From: Pelecanus crispus
Taxonomy: Eukaryota; Chordata; Aves; Pelecaniformes; Pelecanidae
DNA: 64,000 nt
Assembly (NCBI RefSeq): GCF_030463565.1
Contig: NC_134643.1
Location: 78,117,721-78,181,720 of the forward strand
Direction: 5' to 3'
The translations under genes and the position numbers were made by a program. Under the pieces are notes generated by a model. That model worked only from the letters and a program-made list of their open reading frames with translations, had not been told where the DNA came from and did no database searches. Every line of letters begins with the position of its first letter. Position 1 is the stretch's first letter. Of the stretch, positions 52,154 to 62,900 are shown piece after piece.

Positions 52154-52888
52154 ATGGGCCAGAAGATCTCGCACGAGGACAACCAGGAGAACAAGGCTGA
52201 AAGTCTGGTCATCTGTGAAGTCTTCAGCCAAGGCGTGGCCCATGCGTCTCAAAGGCTGAAGGACTATCTTGGTTTTGTGGATCCTCAGAGCAAATTCCAG
52301 CCAGCCACCAACACGCTGAGTGAGATCTTTTTGGTCAACTTCATCAGCTTCTGCATGGAAAAGTGAGTGGAGGAATGTATCACAACCAGCAAAATGACCA
52401 AGCAGCAGTCCTCCCTGTTCGGGGTGGACTGGATTTGGACTCTGTCTGGAGCTGACAAGCAAATCAAACTTCAGATTGCTGTGCAGGCTTTACAGCTGGC
52501 CGAGCTTTTCCATAGCGAAGGCAGCCCTGCTGAGGCGGTGGAGGACTGCTGCCGGGAAGCCGTGCTGGCAGATGAGCGCTTCCAAAACAGGAGCAGGTTT
52601 GAGAAGCTGGCAGAGTTCTGCCGCCTGGTGGGATGGGACTGCCTGGGCTTGTTCATCGTGTTTGGTGTGCCAGGGAAGCCCAAGGACATCCGAGGAGTCA
52701 TGCTAGACAGCGTTGCCAAGGAGGAGCAAAAATGCCGCCTGTCGGGCAGGGATGTGCTACGGCAATTTGTCACGAGTACTGACAGCTTCCTGCCCACAAA
52801 AGACATGTTGGAAAGCTGCCTTGGTGCAAAAAATGGGCTGAAGGAGGTGGGCAATGTGTACATAAACTTCCTGCAAACTGCTGGTTAA
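52154..52888 (+). CDS. REP15: REP15, Rab15 effector protein; single-exon ORF broken by one in-frame TGA
   Basis: REP15 binds GTP-Rab15 on the endocytic recycling compartment and affects transferrin-receptor recycling. The frame from ATG 52,154 (strong context, AAAATGG) starts MGQKISHEDN, as in human (MGQK, a possible N-myristoylation start). It continues through LKDYLGF, NTLSEIFLVNFISFCMEK, then TGA at 52,364-52,366, then VEECITTSKMTKQQSSLFGV, WDCLGLFIVFGVPGKPKDIR and GLKEVGNVYINFL, ending TAA at 52,888. Human has Gly at the stop (EKGVDE), so GGA to TGA is the simplest change. Total 244 codons including the stop position, against 236 residues in human. The remainder is uninterrupted and well conserved, so this is either a recent null allele, an assembly error, or a lineage loss. 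Downstream of PPFIBP1 as in human. Confidence 0.9.
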
Positions 52889-53238
52889 CAGCAGTGGCTT
52901 CTGCACGCCGGCACCAGAGCTCAGCTCTGTCTCTCTGGCTTTTCCCTAACACCCCCTTATTTCCCACCCTCTCCTCCACCCATCGCGTTCCCTTAGCTCC
53001 TGCAGAAGCCAGGCTGAGTCAGTCTCTCCAGGTTTTAAACAACAGGATGTACCTGCCAGAAAAATGTGTTCATAGAAGGCATGTCATTTTTCCATAACAT
53101 TTTGTTTGCCAGACGTCAAGTCTTGCTGGAGCCAATGAAAGCTTTATCGCCCTGAGCCTTTGGGAGGTCGCATTTGACTTGACCCAGTCTTTGTTTACTG
53201 TGTGGCATTTTTTTTCTGTAATAGGAAGTGGAGGCTGT

Positions 53239-53244
53239 AATAAA
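53239..53244 (+). terminator. Poly(A) signal AATAAA, candidate REP15 3' end
   Basis: First canonical hexamer after the REP15 stop, 351 nt downstream. Further ones follow at 53,958 and 54,024, so the choice is open. Confidence 0.4.
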
Positions 53245-54023
53245 GAAAATGCACTGGTGCCGGTCACAAGATTTGCACTAAGTGTGAAGGACAATACCAG
53301 GGCTTAAAAACACTGGTTGGGAGGCATGAGCTGGTTCACAACTAAGAGGAAAAGCCCTTCCTGTGATAGGAATGGGCTGTATGACAGCCCTATTAATTAC
53401 CTGCCTGTTAAAAATAGGTGGGTGCCAGGCTGCAGGAGGGCCTTGGAGCAGTGACCGAAACACAGGGGCTGGCTTGGTCCCAGCTGCAGAGCCTGTTCTT
53501 GCTGAGCAGCTGCATCAGGTCAAGGTGTAGCAAAAAGCAGTGGCAGGCATTAAAGAAAACATGGGGAATCAACCAACAGGGACAAAAACCTGGCCCTGGA
53601 GACACTGGTGGGAGCTTTGGTTTTTCAGGGCAGCAGAGGCAGCTCCTGACCACTCATGGCAGAGAGCAAAAGTCTGGAGGAGGCAAAATTCTTTCACTTT
53701 GTTTTCAGTAGCTTAGCAGTTGATTGCATTTATGGACTGATTTATTCCATTTCCCTCAGCTTTTAGTGGACAAAGTGAGACTTTTGGGTCACGCAACTGT
53801 AACTACTTTCTTCCAGCCACTGTGAGCCAGTAGAGGAAGACCTGATCAGCTTTCAAACTGGTAAATTCACTTTGGTTATAGCTAGCTGAATAGTTTTGTT
53901 GCTGCAAAACTCCTCTGCCTGTAGTTTTCTTATAATTTCATTCATTTTATTTAACAGAATAAAAATAATTTCAAAATCGCCTTCATATTTTACTATCTAC
54001 TATGTAAGATGTGGCAGCTGAGA

Positions 54024-54077
54024 AATAAAGGCCATTACTTACACAGCTGCTTTAAAAAAAAAAAAAAAAAAAAAAAA
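54024..54077 (+). repeat. AATAAA followed by genomic A24: retroposon-like 3' end
   Basis: AATAAA at 54,024-54,029, then 24 nt, then 24 consecutive A and a further AAAAA after one G. This spacing is what a reverse-transcribed, polyadenylated RNA leaves behind. No source gene or target-site duplication was identified. Confidence 0.4.
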
Positions 54078-54469
54078 GAAAAAAAGGCATAAAGAAGCTG
54101 CAGCATCAGTGCCAGAATTTTTAGCAGCTTTCTGTGATGTAGGCATGGGGGCTGAAAGGTGAACTGAAATAAAAACAAACACACAGAGAGCTGTGAAGGT
54201 TTTGCTGAATCACAAACATAGCTGGGTCTGGGGAAGGGACTATGTCAGCTTTGAAATAGTTCTTGCACTACAGTTGTGTTTAAAGTGCTGGCGTCATTGT
54301 ATTTTGTGCATGTAGCAGGGGTTTGGTGGGACAGAGGGGATAGTTCTGGTGTTTCACATAGAAAACACGCGCAGCTCTGGGGATATGTGCAGAGAGTGAG
54401 GGCTCTCTGCCCATTCAGGAGGGCTGGGGTGTTTTGTTTTGGGGTGGGGTTTGGGTTGGTGTGGTGGTG

Positions 54470-54490
54470 TTTTTTTTTTTTTTTTTTTTT
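54470..54490. repeat. Homopolymer T21 after a G/T-rich tract
   Basis: 21 T directly after a GGGGTGGGGTTTGGGTTGG-type tract (54,440-54,459) that could form a quadruplex on the plus strand. Confidence 0.8.
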
Positions 54491-55604
54491 GGCCTGTTTG
54501 AAGTAGCAGCATACCCAATACTGCAGCTGGATTGATTGGTTTATAAAAGGCCACCAGAAAAGCTTTAATTTTGCATTAAGTTGGTATCTTACTCATAACT
54601 GGTGCATGTCTCCAAAGCGATTCAGTTCTACAGGAATGCTGTCTCTCTGAAAAACTGGTTGGGCTTTTTCCTTTGGCTGTTTTGCATGCTTTTTCAGAGT
54701 TGGAAAGGGAAGGGGAAAAAAATCAGAATGTCTTGACTGTATGGAGCTTGGCCGATGGAAGGTGCACACTGGGGCAGTTGCCCATTTGGTGCATATCATC
54801 CAAAGTGGCCCTGGTACCTCAGCGATGTCACACAGGCTTGGTGTTCATTCCAGGAGCCAGGGTACATCACCCAGTCTGTGTCACACACTTCACCTGGTTG
54901 CCTTGAGGGTTTCAGCTCAGGAGCCTGTGGCTCAGGTCGGAAGCTCAGTGGGAACTGGCCAAGACGCTGTACTACAGGTAATAATGGTGAAGATGCACAA
55001 CCAACTATTTTAACAATGTAAATTTGACCGTGTTCATTTATTCAGCCAAGCTGGAGCTTCAGCTCAGGTGACTCACAGCCATACCACAAGCCTCTGTAAC
55101 TCAACATACTGATTTACCAGTTTAATCCCATAGGAATTTGTGTAATAAGGTTAGTAAAAACAAAGTGAAGGGCTTGGGTTGAGTTGGTTTTTTTTTTTTT
55201 TTTTTTTTCTTCCTTTGGACATTGTTTGCTAACATATAGTTTAGTATAATGTAGAGTTTGTATAGTTAATGCTGTAGTTGAGGTTGAGAGCTCCCAGAAG
55301 CATAGCTCAGCGAAGAAGGGCTATGGGAAGCGGAGACTTGCAGTGCTGCTGCTGTTGGCGGCTTAGCTTAGCCAGGCAGGTCTTCTTAACAAGGTAGAAC
55401 AGCAGAACACCTCACCCCACCCTTTTTAAAGAAACTTTAATTAAAGAAGCATACCGATATGTGCCCTACCTTGGGTCCACCAGGAGTTTCTGACTCCAGC
55501 AGAGATGAGCTGGGCCCTTGCTGCCAGTGCTTTATTGCTCCAGGAGGGCATCTGGCATCACCCCCACTTCTGCTCCCCTGGTCTGTGTACCTGGTCTGTA
55601 TGGG

Positions 55605-55871
55605 CTTAAGCTGCGCCAGGGGAGGTTTAGGTTGGAAATTAGGAAAAATTTCTTTACGGAAAGGGTGGTCAAGAATTGGAACAGGCTGCCCAGAGAGGTG
55701 GTGGAGTCACCATCCCTGGAAGTGTTCAAAAAATGGGTAGGTGTGGCACTTCGGGACATGGTTTAGTCTAGTCTACCCTTGATTGGTTTAGTATGGACTT
55801 GGTAGTGTAGGTTAATGGTTGGACTGGATGATCTTAAAGGTCTTTTCCAACCTAAACAATTCTATGATTCT
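55605..55871 (+). mobile_element. CR1 LINE 3' end (5'-truncated)
   Basis: The translated start ([20 protein letters not shown], then [16 protein letters not shown]) is the typical end of the CR1 reverse-transcriptase frame. It continues to GGACTGGATGATCTTAAAGG and TTTTCCAACC, and closes with ATTCTATGATTCT, the avian CR1 tail. CR1 copies are normally truncated at the 5' end, as here. The open frame at 55,518-55,766 belongs to this repeat and is not a host gene. Confidence 0.93.
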
Positions 55872-57750
55872 ACCCCAAGCTGCACGACACATGGACGCCG
55901 CCTGGCAGAGGCCTTCAGCTTCAGCTGTCCCATCCCTCAGCCACACAGCAACCCCTCTCCCACCCTTCTTCCCCAGGTCATCCGTCACCAGTGCACCCCT
56001 GCTTCCTCTTCCATCTCCCACACCCCATGAGGATAAAACCTCCCACTCCTGCTCTACAGACATGTCCCTTCCACAGCTGCAAGGGCAGCTCAGCACGGGA
56101 CGCTGCTTGATAGCATCCACCGCAAGCAAACAGTTGCAGCAGAGATAATTTGGTAAGAAGCTACGCGCATGCAGGCATTTGCTGCGACTAGCCGCCCGTG
56201 TACGCTCCTACAGCCCATTGCTGGGAGCCAGGCTCAGGCCAGAGAGTGAAGAGCCTGGTGCAGGTGTCTTGTGATTGATGCACTTGGGAGTGCTGCATGC
56301 TGACTGTGGCAGATCTGTTTAAAAACAGGGGCCTGTTCTGTTAATTCAAACTGGGCGGGGGGGGGGGGGGGGGCAGGCAGGATCCCCAGAAGCGCTAAGC
56401 AAATGCTACTGCTACCTTCTTACGCTGTTCAAGCAAAGGAAGTTGCAGATCCCTGCTGCCTCAGTCCCACGGCGCTGTTCCCCCACTCACACCAGACCCA
56501 CACATGTAAGAAGTACGGAAGAAGTACGCAAGGGAGAGCCTGGCTGCCGCGCCGGCTTTGCCCAAGCAACGCTCCCTTTCTTCCTCTTCACTTGGGCAGG
56601 ATCAAGAGGAGAAAAGCACAGGAACAGCATGAGGCTCCTTTCTGTAAACCAAGTTATTTTTTACCAGAAACTTTCAGAGGATGCTATTAAATCCGAGGCA
56701 ACATGTATTTCCTTACCTGTCGTGCAGTGCCTTAAAAGATTAAAGCAGACAGAGCCCCCCTCAGTCATACAGGCAGCTGGGAAGCCAGGGCAGGGGAGGA
56801 CTTGCTGAGGGCAAGCAGTCCCTTCCCCACATGCAGCCCAGAACCAAGAGCTGCTTGCAGCTCTGGCCCGCGTGGCCATGAGAGGGCTAACGCCAGCACC
56901 GATCAGCAGCCGCACAGCTGGGACTGCTGCGGCACCACGAGACGCGCAGGCTCGAGACCCAGCTACAGGAGCGAGATTAAGGAATGGCTCGTTTCTTACC
57001 TCCTTCCTCTCACGGCTCCTCTGTTGCAACAGGAGCAGTACCCAGAGGAAGACGCCTGCCGTGTGCAAGCATGCCTTCGCTATTCGTGGGGGGAACATCT
57101 GCCTTTGCACAGTGGTAAATGAAGGGGACCCACCTCTGGTAAAGCCAAAGCAGCAGCAGCCGCCCTTTAAATGCCGTTTCTCTCGGGAAACCTTCCACAA
57201 AATGCCTTTCATGCAGGAGGTTCATGTTTCCCCAGCTGCTTTGTAACACGGAGGTTAGTAGCACTCAGCACATCCTGTCAGAAAACTGGAGGAATACTCC
57301 TATTTCCTGTGAGACAGATTAATTGGCCCAAAGGAGGAAAAAAAAAAAAGTAATACATAAAACTAACTTTTATCACTGACTTGTTTAAATGTTATAGCAC
57401 AGGACCATCAAGCAAAAGGGACTGTGACACAGTTTTGTTTCAGTAGATTATATCAAAATCCCTCTTTTTATTTAGTAAGAGCCTCATGTTCACAAGGAAG
57501 ATGTACAAAATAAAGGTAAAAAGAGGAGACTGGAGTGATAGGGAGAAAAACAGAGACTGTTTACTCCTTGACTCGTCATCCAAACACAGTAGTTTTCACC
57601 AAACTCAAACAAAAGAAAGAGATAAGCACTTGGGGGGGTGGGGGGGAATCTAACACGCTTGCTTTTTTTTTTTTTGAACCTTCACTTTATAGAGTGTTTT
57701 GCAATTGTTTCTTATGAGGTTGAAGACAATGTGCTCAGTAACACACAGGT
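55872..57750. other. REP15-CYB5R3 intergenic region
   Basis: Convergent gene ends flank it. It holds G17 (56,357-56,373) and a GC-rich block (56,400-57,250) with overlapping long open frames on both strands. No homology recognised. Confidence 0.6.
56357..56373. repeat. Homopolymer G17
   Basis: Seventeen G in a row, intergenic. Confidence 0.85.
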
Positions 57751-59742
57751 GATTCACCTGCAAGATACTTTATTTCTTACACTGATGTGAAAAAAGCCAG
57801 TAATTGAATAAGCAGAGTAAGTAATACAAAATAGCTGATGGGTAATCAGAGTTGTCATTTTGGGTTTTGTTTTGTTTTTTTGTTTTTTTTTTTCTTTTAC
57901 AAGAAAACTTCACTAAATACAATAATGAAAAAAAATCTACGCGTATTCCACAGTGATATAAACCAGCAGCAAGATAATTTCTCTCGTATTTCTGCTATTT
58001 GCCTCCTAAAAAAGGGACCACAACTTACTTGAGTAGTATTTGAACTCTGGAGCATAGTTTTAAAGAACAAGTTTTAGAAGCGCACATCAAAAGTTCAAGA
58101 CCTCAGAGGCAAGCATCTAATTAATAAAATTAGTAACAGTATTATCCATTTCAGGTTCCTTAAATTAACAGCAGTGTCTTTTTCTCCTTTTCATTCATGC
58201 TGAAAATTAACCTTTTAAGTAAGTGCACAGTACCCACCTGTTGTGTAGGCAGAAAAGACAACCTGGCAAGCTATAACCTCCAATACCTACCCGAATCATT
58301 AAAAAAGTGGTATTATACACTGACACTTGAAGCTAACTAGCACCCACATGACTTCATATATGACAACATCCTTTTGGTCTCTCCAATTTCATCACCAGAA
58401 CAAGATACTTAGTTTCATAGATTCCTTGCAGGACAGCTCTAATCTCAGCAGCATCTCTGTGGTTTAGAAGCAGAAGGTTCAGCACATCAGATGCCTTAAG
58501 TTTACTAAAGATTAGTAAAAGGCTGCTGTAAAAAAAAAGTACATAAAAAAACCCAAACCCTCCGAGCTATACTAAACAGCATCTGAGAAACAGTTTTAGA
58601 TTCAGTGAGACATTTGAATTTGCTGTCAGTTTGGTGACTTACAGCTGTTCCCATGCATGCTTACCAAGGAAAACCCTTTGGAGCTTTGCCCAAGCAAGAC
58701 ACACAGGCAAGTCCCCCACCTGTATGCATACCACTTCCGAAGCTGGGCTACCTGCCGAAACCCACCGTGGCAATGAAACCTGAGCTCCCTTTGTCCTAAA
58801 TCCATCTCTAGGAGACAAGAAACTAAACTAAAACAAGATCCAGTTTTCACCCAGCATTTTTTTCACTGCACAGGACATGCAGAAAAACTGCTTTTGTACT
58901 CCTATGGCACCAGCCACTATTTAAAGGTGAATACAAAAGTTAGGGTGTTTTTGCAGTATTCCACACACATACAAGCAAAAAATTCCAGCTATTTGTGGAA
59001 CAGTGCACAAAGCCATCTGCTTTCTGTAGTTTCTTTCATTGCCCAGGGATAAAAAACTGTGACCAGCTGGAATAGTGTTTAAGAGAGGCTATTCCAAACT
59101 ACAAAGGAAACAAATTTTGTATTGCTGGATACCTCTCTGTTTCGATTAACAAGGCAGCTTGAACAACTTCAGTCATAAATGGTTAACTGTCATCCTTCAA
59201 CTGAACAATCATCTTTAAGCTTCTGATGTTGCAAAGATTATGCATACAAGGCAAACACGCCTGGCCCTCATACTGTAAAAGCTCTGTAAGGATTAAAATT
59301 TGGCATAAGCAAGGTGAACAATCCAACACATTCTATATATTTTCATACTTCATATCAAATAAAATACTGGGTATGCACAGTGTTAGGAAGTAGGACATTA
59401 CTGCCATTTGATTACAGTGCTAAAAGAAAAAGTGTAAATGAGTGTTTACTGCCCTAAGCAGCTATGCTGTCCTCCCTTGAGATGGAGCATACGATATAGC
59501 CGAGCACTAGGCATCACTACCTTTCCACAACACAGTTGTTTCTGTGCAACTTACAGTACAGTTTTAGTACAGTTGAGCTTAAGTGTCTTACTTGCCAGAG
59601 AATCAGAAAAAATGAAGCATTTTTAATGTAAAAGGTAGCCTCCCAGCACTGTGCATCAGCCATCTCTGTAACTTTGTCCTGTTCCCCATTAAGTGTTTTT
59701 TTTCTTCCCTTCTACACAAGATCACTGAATTACCAGTCTTCT
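57750..59742 (-). other. CYB5R3: CYB5R3 3' UTR (end approximate)
   Basis: Reading on the minus strand from the stop codon, the sequence is AT-rich with no exon signals. It reaches a canonical AATAAA (plus-strand TTTATT at 57,769-57,774), followed on the minus strand by the GT-rich CACCTGTGTGTTACTG. A second AATAAA at 57,467-57,472 could give a longer form. Confidence 0.55.
57769..57774 (-). terminator. Poly(A) signal AATAAA for CYB5R3
   Basis: Minus-strand hexamer with a downstream GT-rich element within 40 nt. The best placed signal for this gene in the window. Confidence 0.5.
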
Positions 59743-59915
59743 TTAGAAGGAGAACCTCATGTCCTTGGTGTAGCCCAGTTTGTCCAGGTTGGGAATGCAA
59801 GCATACTGGATCATTGGAGGAGGTCCACACATGAGGATCAGAACGTCATTCTGAGGTGGAGGCAGGTGGTCTCTGATCATGTCTTCGTTCACAAATCCTT
59901 GGCTGTAATCCCAAT
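59743..59915 (-). CDS. CYB5R3: CYB5R3 terminal coding exon
   Basis: Acceptor TTTTTTTAACAG (minus strand), phase 1 in. Contains the CGPPPM pyridine-nucleotide motif. Stop TAA at 59,743-59,745. Confidence 0.92.
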
Positions 59916-62900
59916 CTGTTAAAAAAATGAAAGTAGGGGAATGAGGAAAAAAGGAGGAAAAGATAGATAGAAGTAACTTCAGAATTAAGTGCGGGGGTTT
60001 GGGGTTGTTTTAGTAACATTCTGGACTGCAGCAGTTGTACACTCCACTCGCATTAGTGTCCTCAACACAGTTACGCTACATGGAAAAACTGCCACCTCTG
60101 CTTTTAAGATGCAAAACTGATGTATGGAGAAAACAAGGGCTAACTTTTAATAAAGCTTGCTAAAAGCCCCAAGGAAATTTCAAGCAGAGCTGTGAACAGA
60201 GTGTGAATCTTCTCAGCTCCAGCAGTGTAAAATAACAACATCCGTCCTCCTTACCCCACTGTTTGCAAGCAAGTTCACTAGGGGACATCTGGCTGATGAA
60301 GTTGTTCCCGGTTGGAACACTCACAGCGCTAATCAGTTAATAGTAGGATTCAGGTTTACCCATAGCATTCCCCAGCCCTGGATGCAAAAAGCTCCTTTGG
60401 GCACCGTAAGACTGACACATTTTTCTCCCACAGATTATCCAAAAATTTCCAGTTTTGGTCCAGTTTCACATATGGTAGTGAAAGCCTGCAGAACAGTGTT
60501 GAGGGGGTCTAAGGAGGAACTTTGATTGCAACTGCTAAGATCAGTTCACAATTCATGAATATCAAAGAAAAGGAATAGTGATTACAAATTCCAGGAAAGC
60601 ACTAACTGCAGAAGATGACATGACAGCAGCAGACTGTGGGGATGGCAAGACCCTTTCCCCAACCCTACCGGAGGTGTATTCTTGGTCACAAGGTAAGAGA
60701 AGGCATATGGCTTTTCCTTCTCTGCCCCAAACTACCACTGAATAGGAGATTGAATCTATCCTGATGTGGGTGGGCATGATGAGGAATAGTAAGAAAGGAA
60801 AACGACAAGGAATGACACAGAAACTATTGAGCCTTTTCACAACGGCAGTAACTATTTAGCCTTTTCTTCCTCAAGCTTGCACAGCTGAAGGAGGCACATT
60901 GAGGTAGCTCATCCTCTCACCTAGACCAGCCAACTATATCACATTGTCTTTAAAACTGGACTGCACCAAGCTGGAATAGTATTTTCACTGAGAAACACTG
61001 TTAATCCAAAGGCAATTCCATTATCTAGGAAGAAGACTGGCTACCATGAACTGCCATACAATGACAGCTAGGTAGAGTCTGCACTTGGCCACGTCTCCGT
61101 GAGATACAGTGCCTCTGACACTCCCACTGCAGCTGCCTTAGTGCATGCTCTAAACGCGAGACAATAAGATAACATGTTATATTGATGTCTGTGGGGAAGG
61201 AGAATGGCAGGTCACCTTCCAGCGTAAACAGTGGTAAATATTCAGGTGTAGTCATAGGAGGAACACTGCACTACCATTCACCTGAGGTGAGCTTTGTAGC
61301 TTTGGAAACATTGCCTGATTACATCTAAGAGTTTCCGTGCATCACTGTGTGAAAAATGATGCTACTGGATGCATTCAGACACGATTCATTAAGCAAGAAA
61401 GGAGCTCAGAAATATGCACGTGACATAGAATGTCTCCTGTCAAACACATGCATTAGAACTCATAACTTAAGCTCCAGTGGAATTAGCATGTTAGATCTTA
61501 CTTTCAGGTGCTCTGTCCAGTGTGTACCAACACTTAAAGCGACTGGGATTCTGAGTCTGGATCTCCTCTAGCTCGGAACGTAACAGGATATCCTTCTCGG
61601 TCTGCAGAATAAGGAAAACAAAGATTACACTCTGCATTTGAGTGCAGCCCTCAGAGGACTACAGAGCATTAGCTACTCTACAGCCCTGTGAGACGGAACA
61701 GATTACTCAACTCCATTTTACAGGCTGAAGGGAGCAAACACAGATTATTTCCATTACTATCCTGTAGCAGAGCTAATAAAAAGGTTCATAACTTCCCCAA
61801 ATCGTGACCATGCAATGCCTTCCCTCTAAAAAATAAAACAAAGCAAAACCTGTATCAAAACACAGAACCTTCACTTGTTCAGGGAATTAGTAGCAGCACT
61901 GGAAAATTAAGCCCTCTTAACACTCCTATCACAAAAGCAACTTTCATCAAAAAACTAACCATGACTACACACAGCTATGTCCCTACCCCTCCATACTGTG
62001 CCATTCAGGCAGGAAAATGCCAGGTTTTTCACCATTGCCACTTCAAATTTCGTCAGCACTGCCATAAGGAGATGGCTTGTTGTTTAAACAGGATGTGGAA
62101 CAAATAACGAAAAGGGTATCGAGTTCTGATTGGAACAACAAAGGTTACCCAGGGTATCAAGTTCTGCTCCTCCCTGATGCAACATCATTGAAGGCCAAAA
62201 GAAAGCCTTATTCCCGTAACAGCGGCTGCAGTTTGGGAAGGAGGGAAAAGGGTAGAGACTAAAAGTGGTGCCATCCTCTGCAGTCTTAGTAATTTGGCAC
62301 TGAGGACACCACTATATCTGTAACTGGGGGGGTAAGGAGGAATGTGCCAGCAACTATTGCTGAGAAGGTGCCTATTTCTGGATCTGCAGTTGCATGTGTT
62401 CCAAAAAAGCTATTACTGGGTCTAACCAACTCAAAGCATGCTAGTCAGAAGCACAGTATGAGCCCACATACATGGTCATCTGTAATCCAACACAACTCTT
62501 TCAGGAGGGCCAAAATAAAAGATCAGCAAAGCACACATTAAAAAAACACTTTAAAATATTTTAAAATATTAAAAAATATCTAGTCTGCAAGGCTTTCCTG
62601 ACCAACCATTTGTCACGAGGCTGCTTTATATTTGTGCAGTTACTGGGTACAAGGACTCTTTAAAGCCAAGGACTGATGTTTACACAGGCTGTTGCTAATA
62701 CACAGGCAACTGTTCTCTGAGTCCTCCCTGCAAGAAGCAGTAGGTTTTCTAGGTTGCTAAAGCAGCTCTAGCTCTGTATTAGTCATTCTGAATTACTCAT
62801 AGCAAAGGCCTTCCTGCCCTGATAACCAACTGCACTTTATGCCAACTCTTATGGCTCAGCAGAAAGCAGCTGCTGCAGCCGCACCAGCCGGCACTGGCAG

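Larger units (their letters stand above)
52889..55604. other. REP15 3' flank and intergenic sequence
   Basis: Poly(A) signals AATAAA at 53,239, 53,958 and 54,024 could serve REP15. Homopolymers: A24 (54,054-54,077), T21 (54,470-54,490), T21 (55,188-55,208). A G/T-rich strand segment (54,424-54,470) has several GGGG runs. No coding gene recognised. Confidence 0.6.

Noticed and set aside
55518..55766. 82-codon open frame with [16 protein letters not shown]
   Set aside because: This is the CR1 reverse-transcriptase tail, a repeat that is often mis-annotated as a host protein.
56403..57246. Overlapping plus-strand open frames of 95-124 codons
   Set aside because: All occur in one GC-rich intergenic block, with matching open frames on the other strand, which is typical of chance in CpG-rich DNA.
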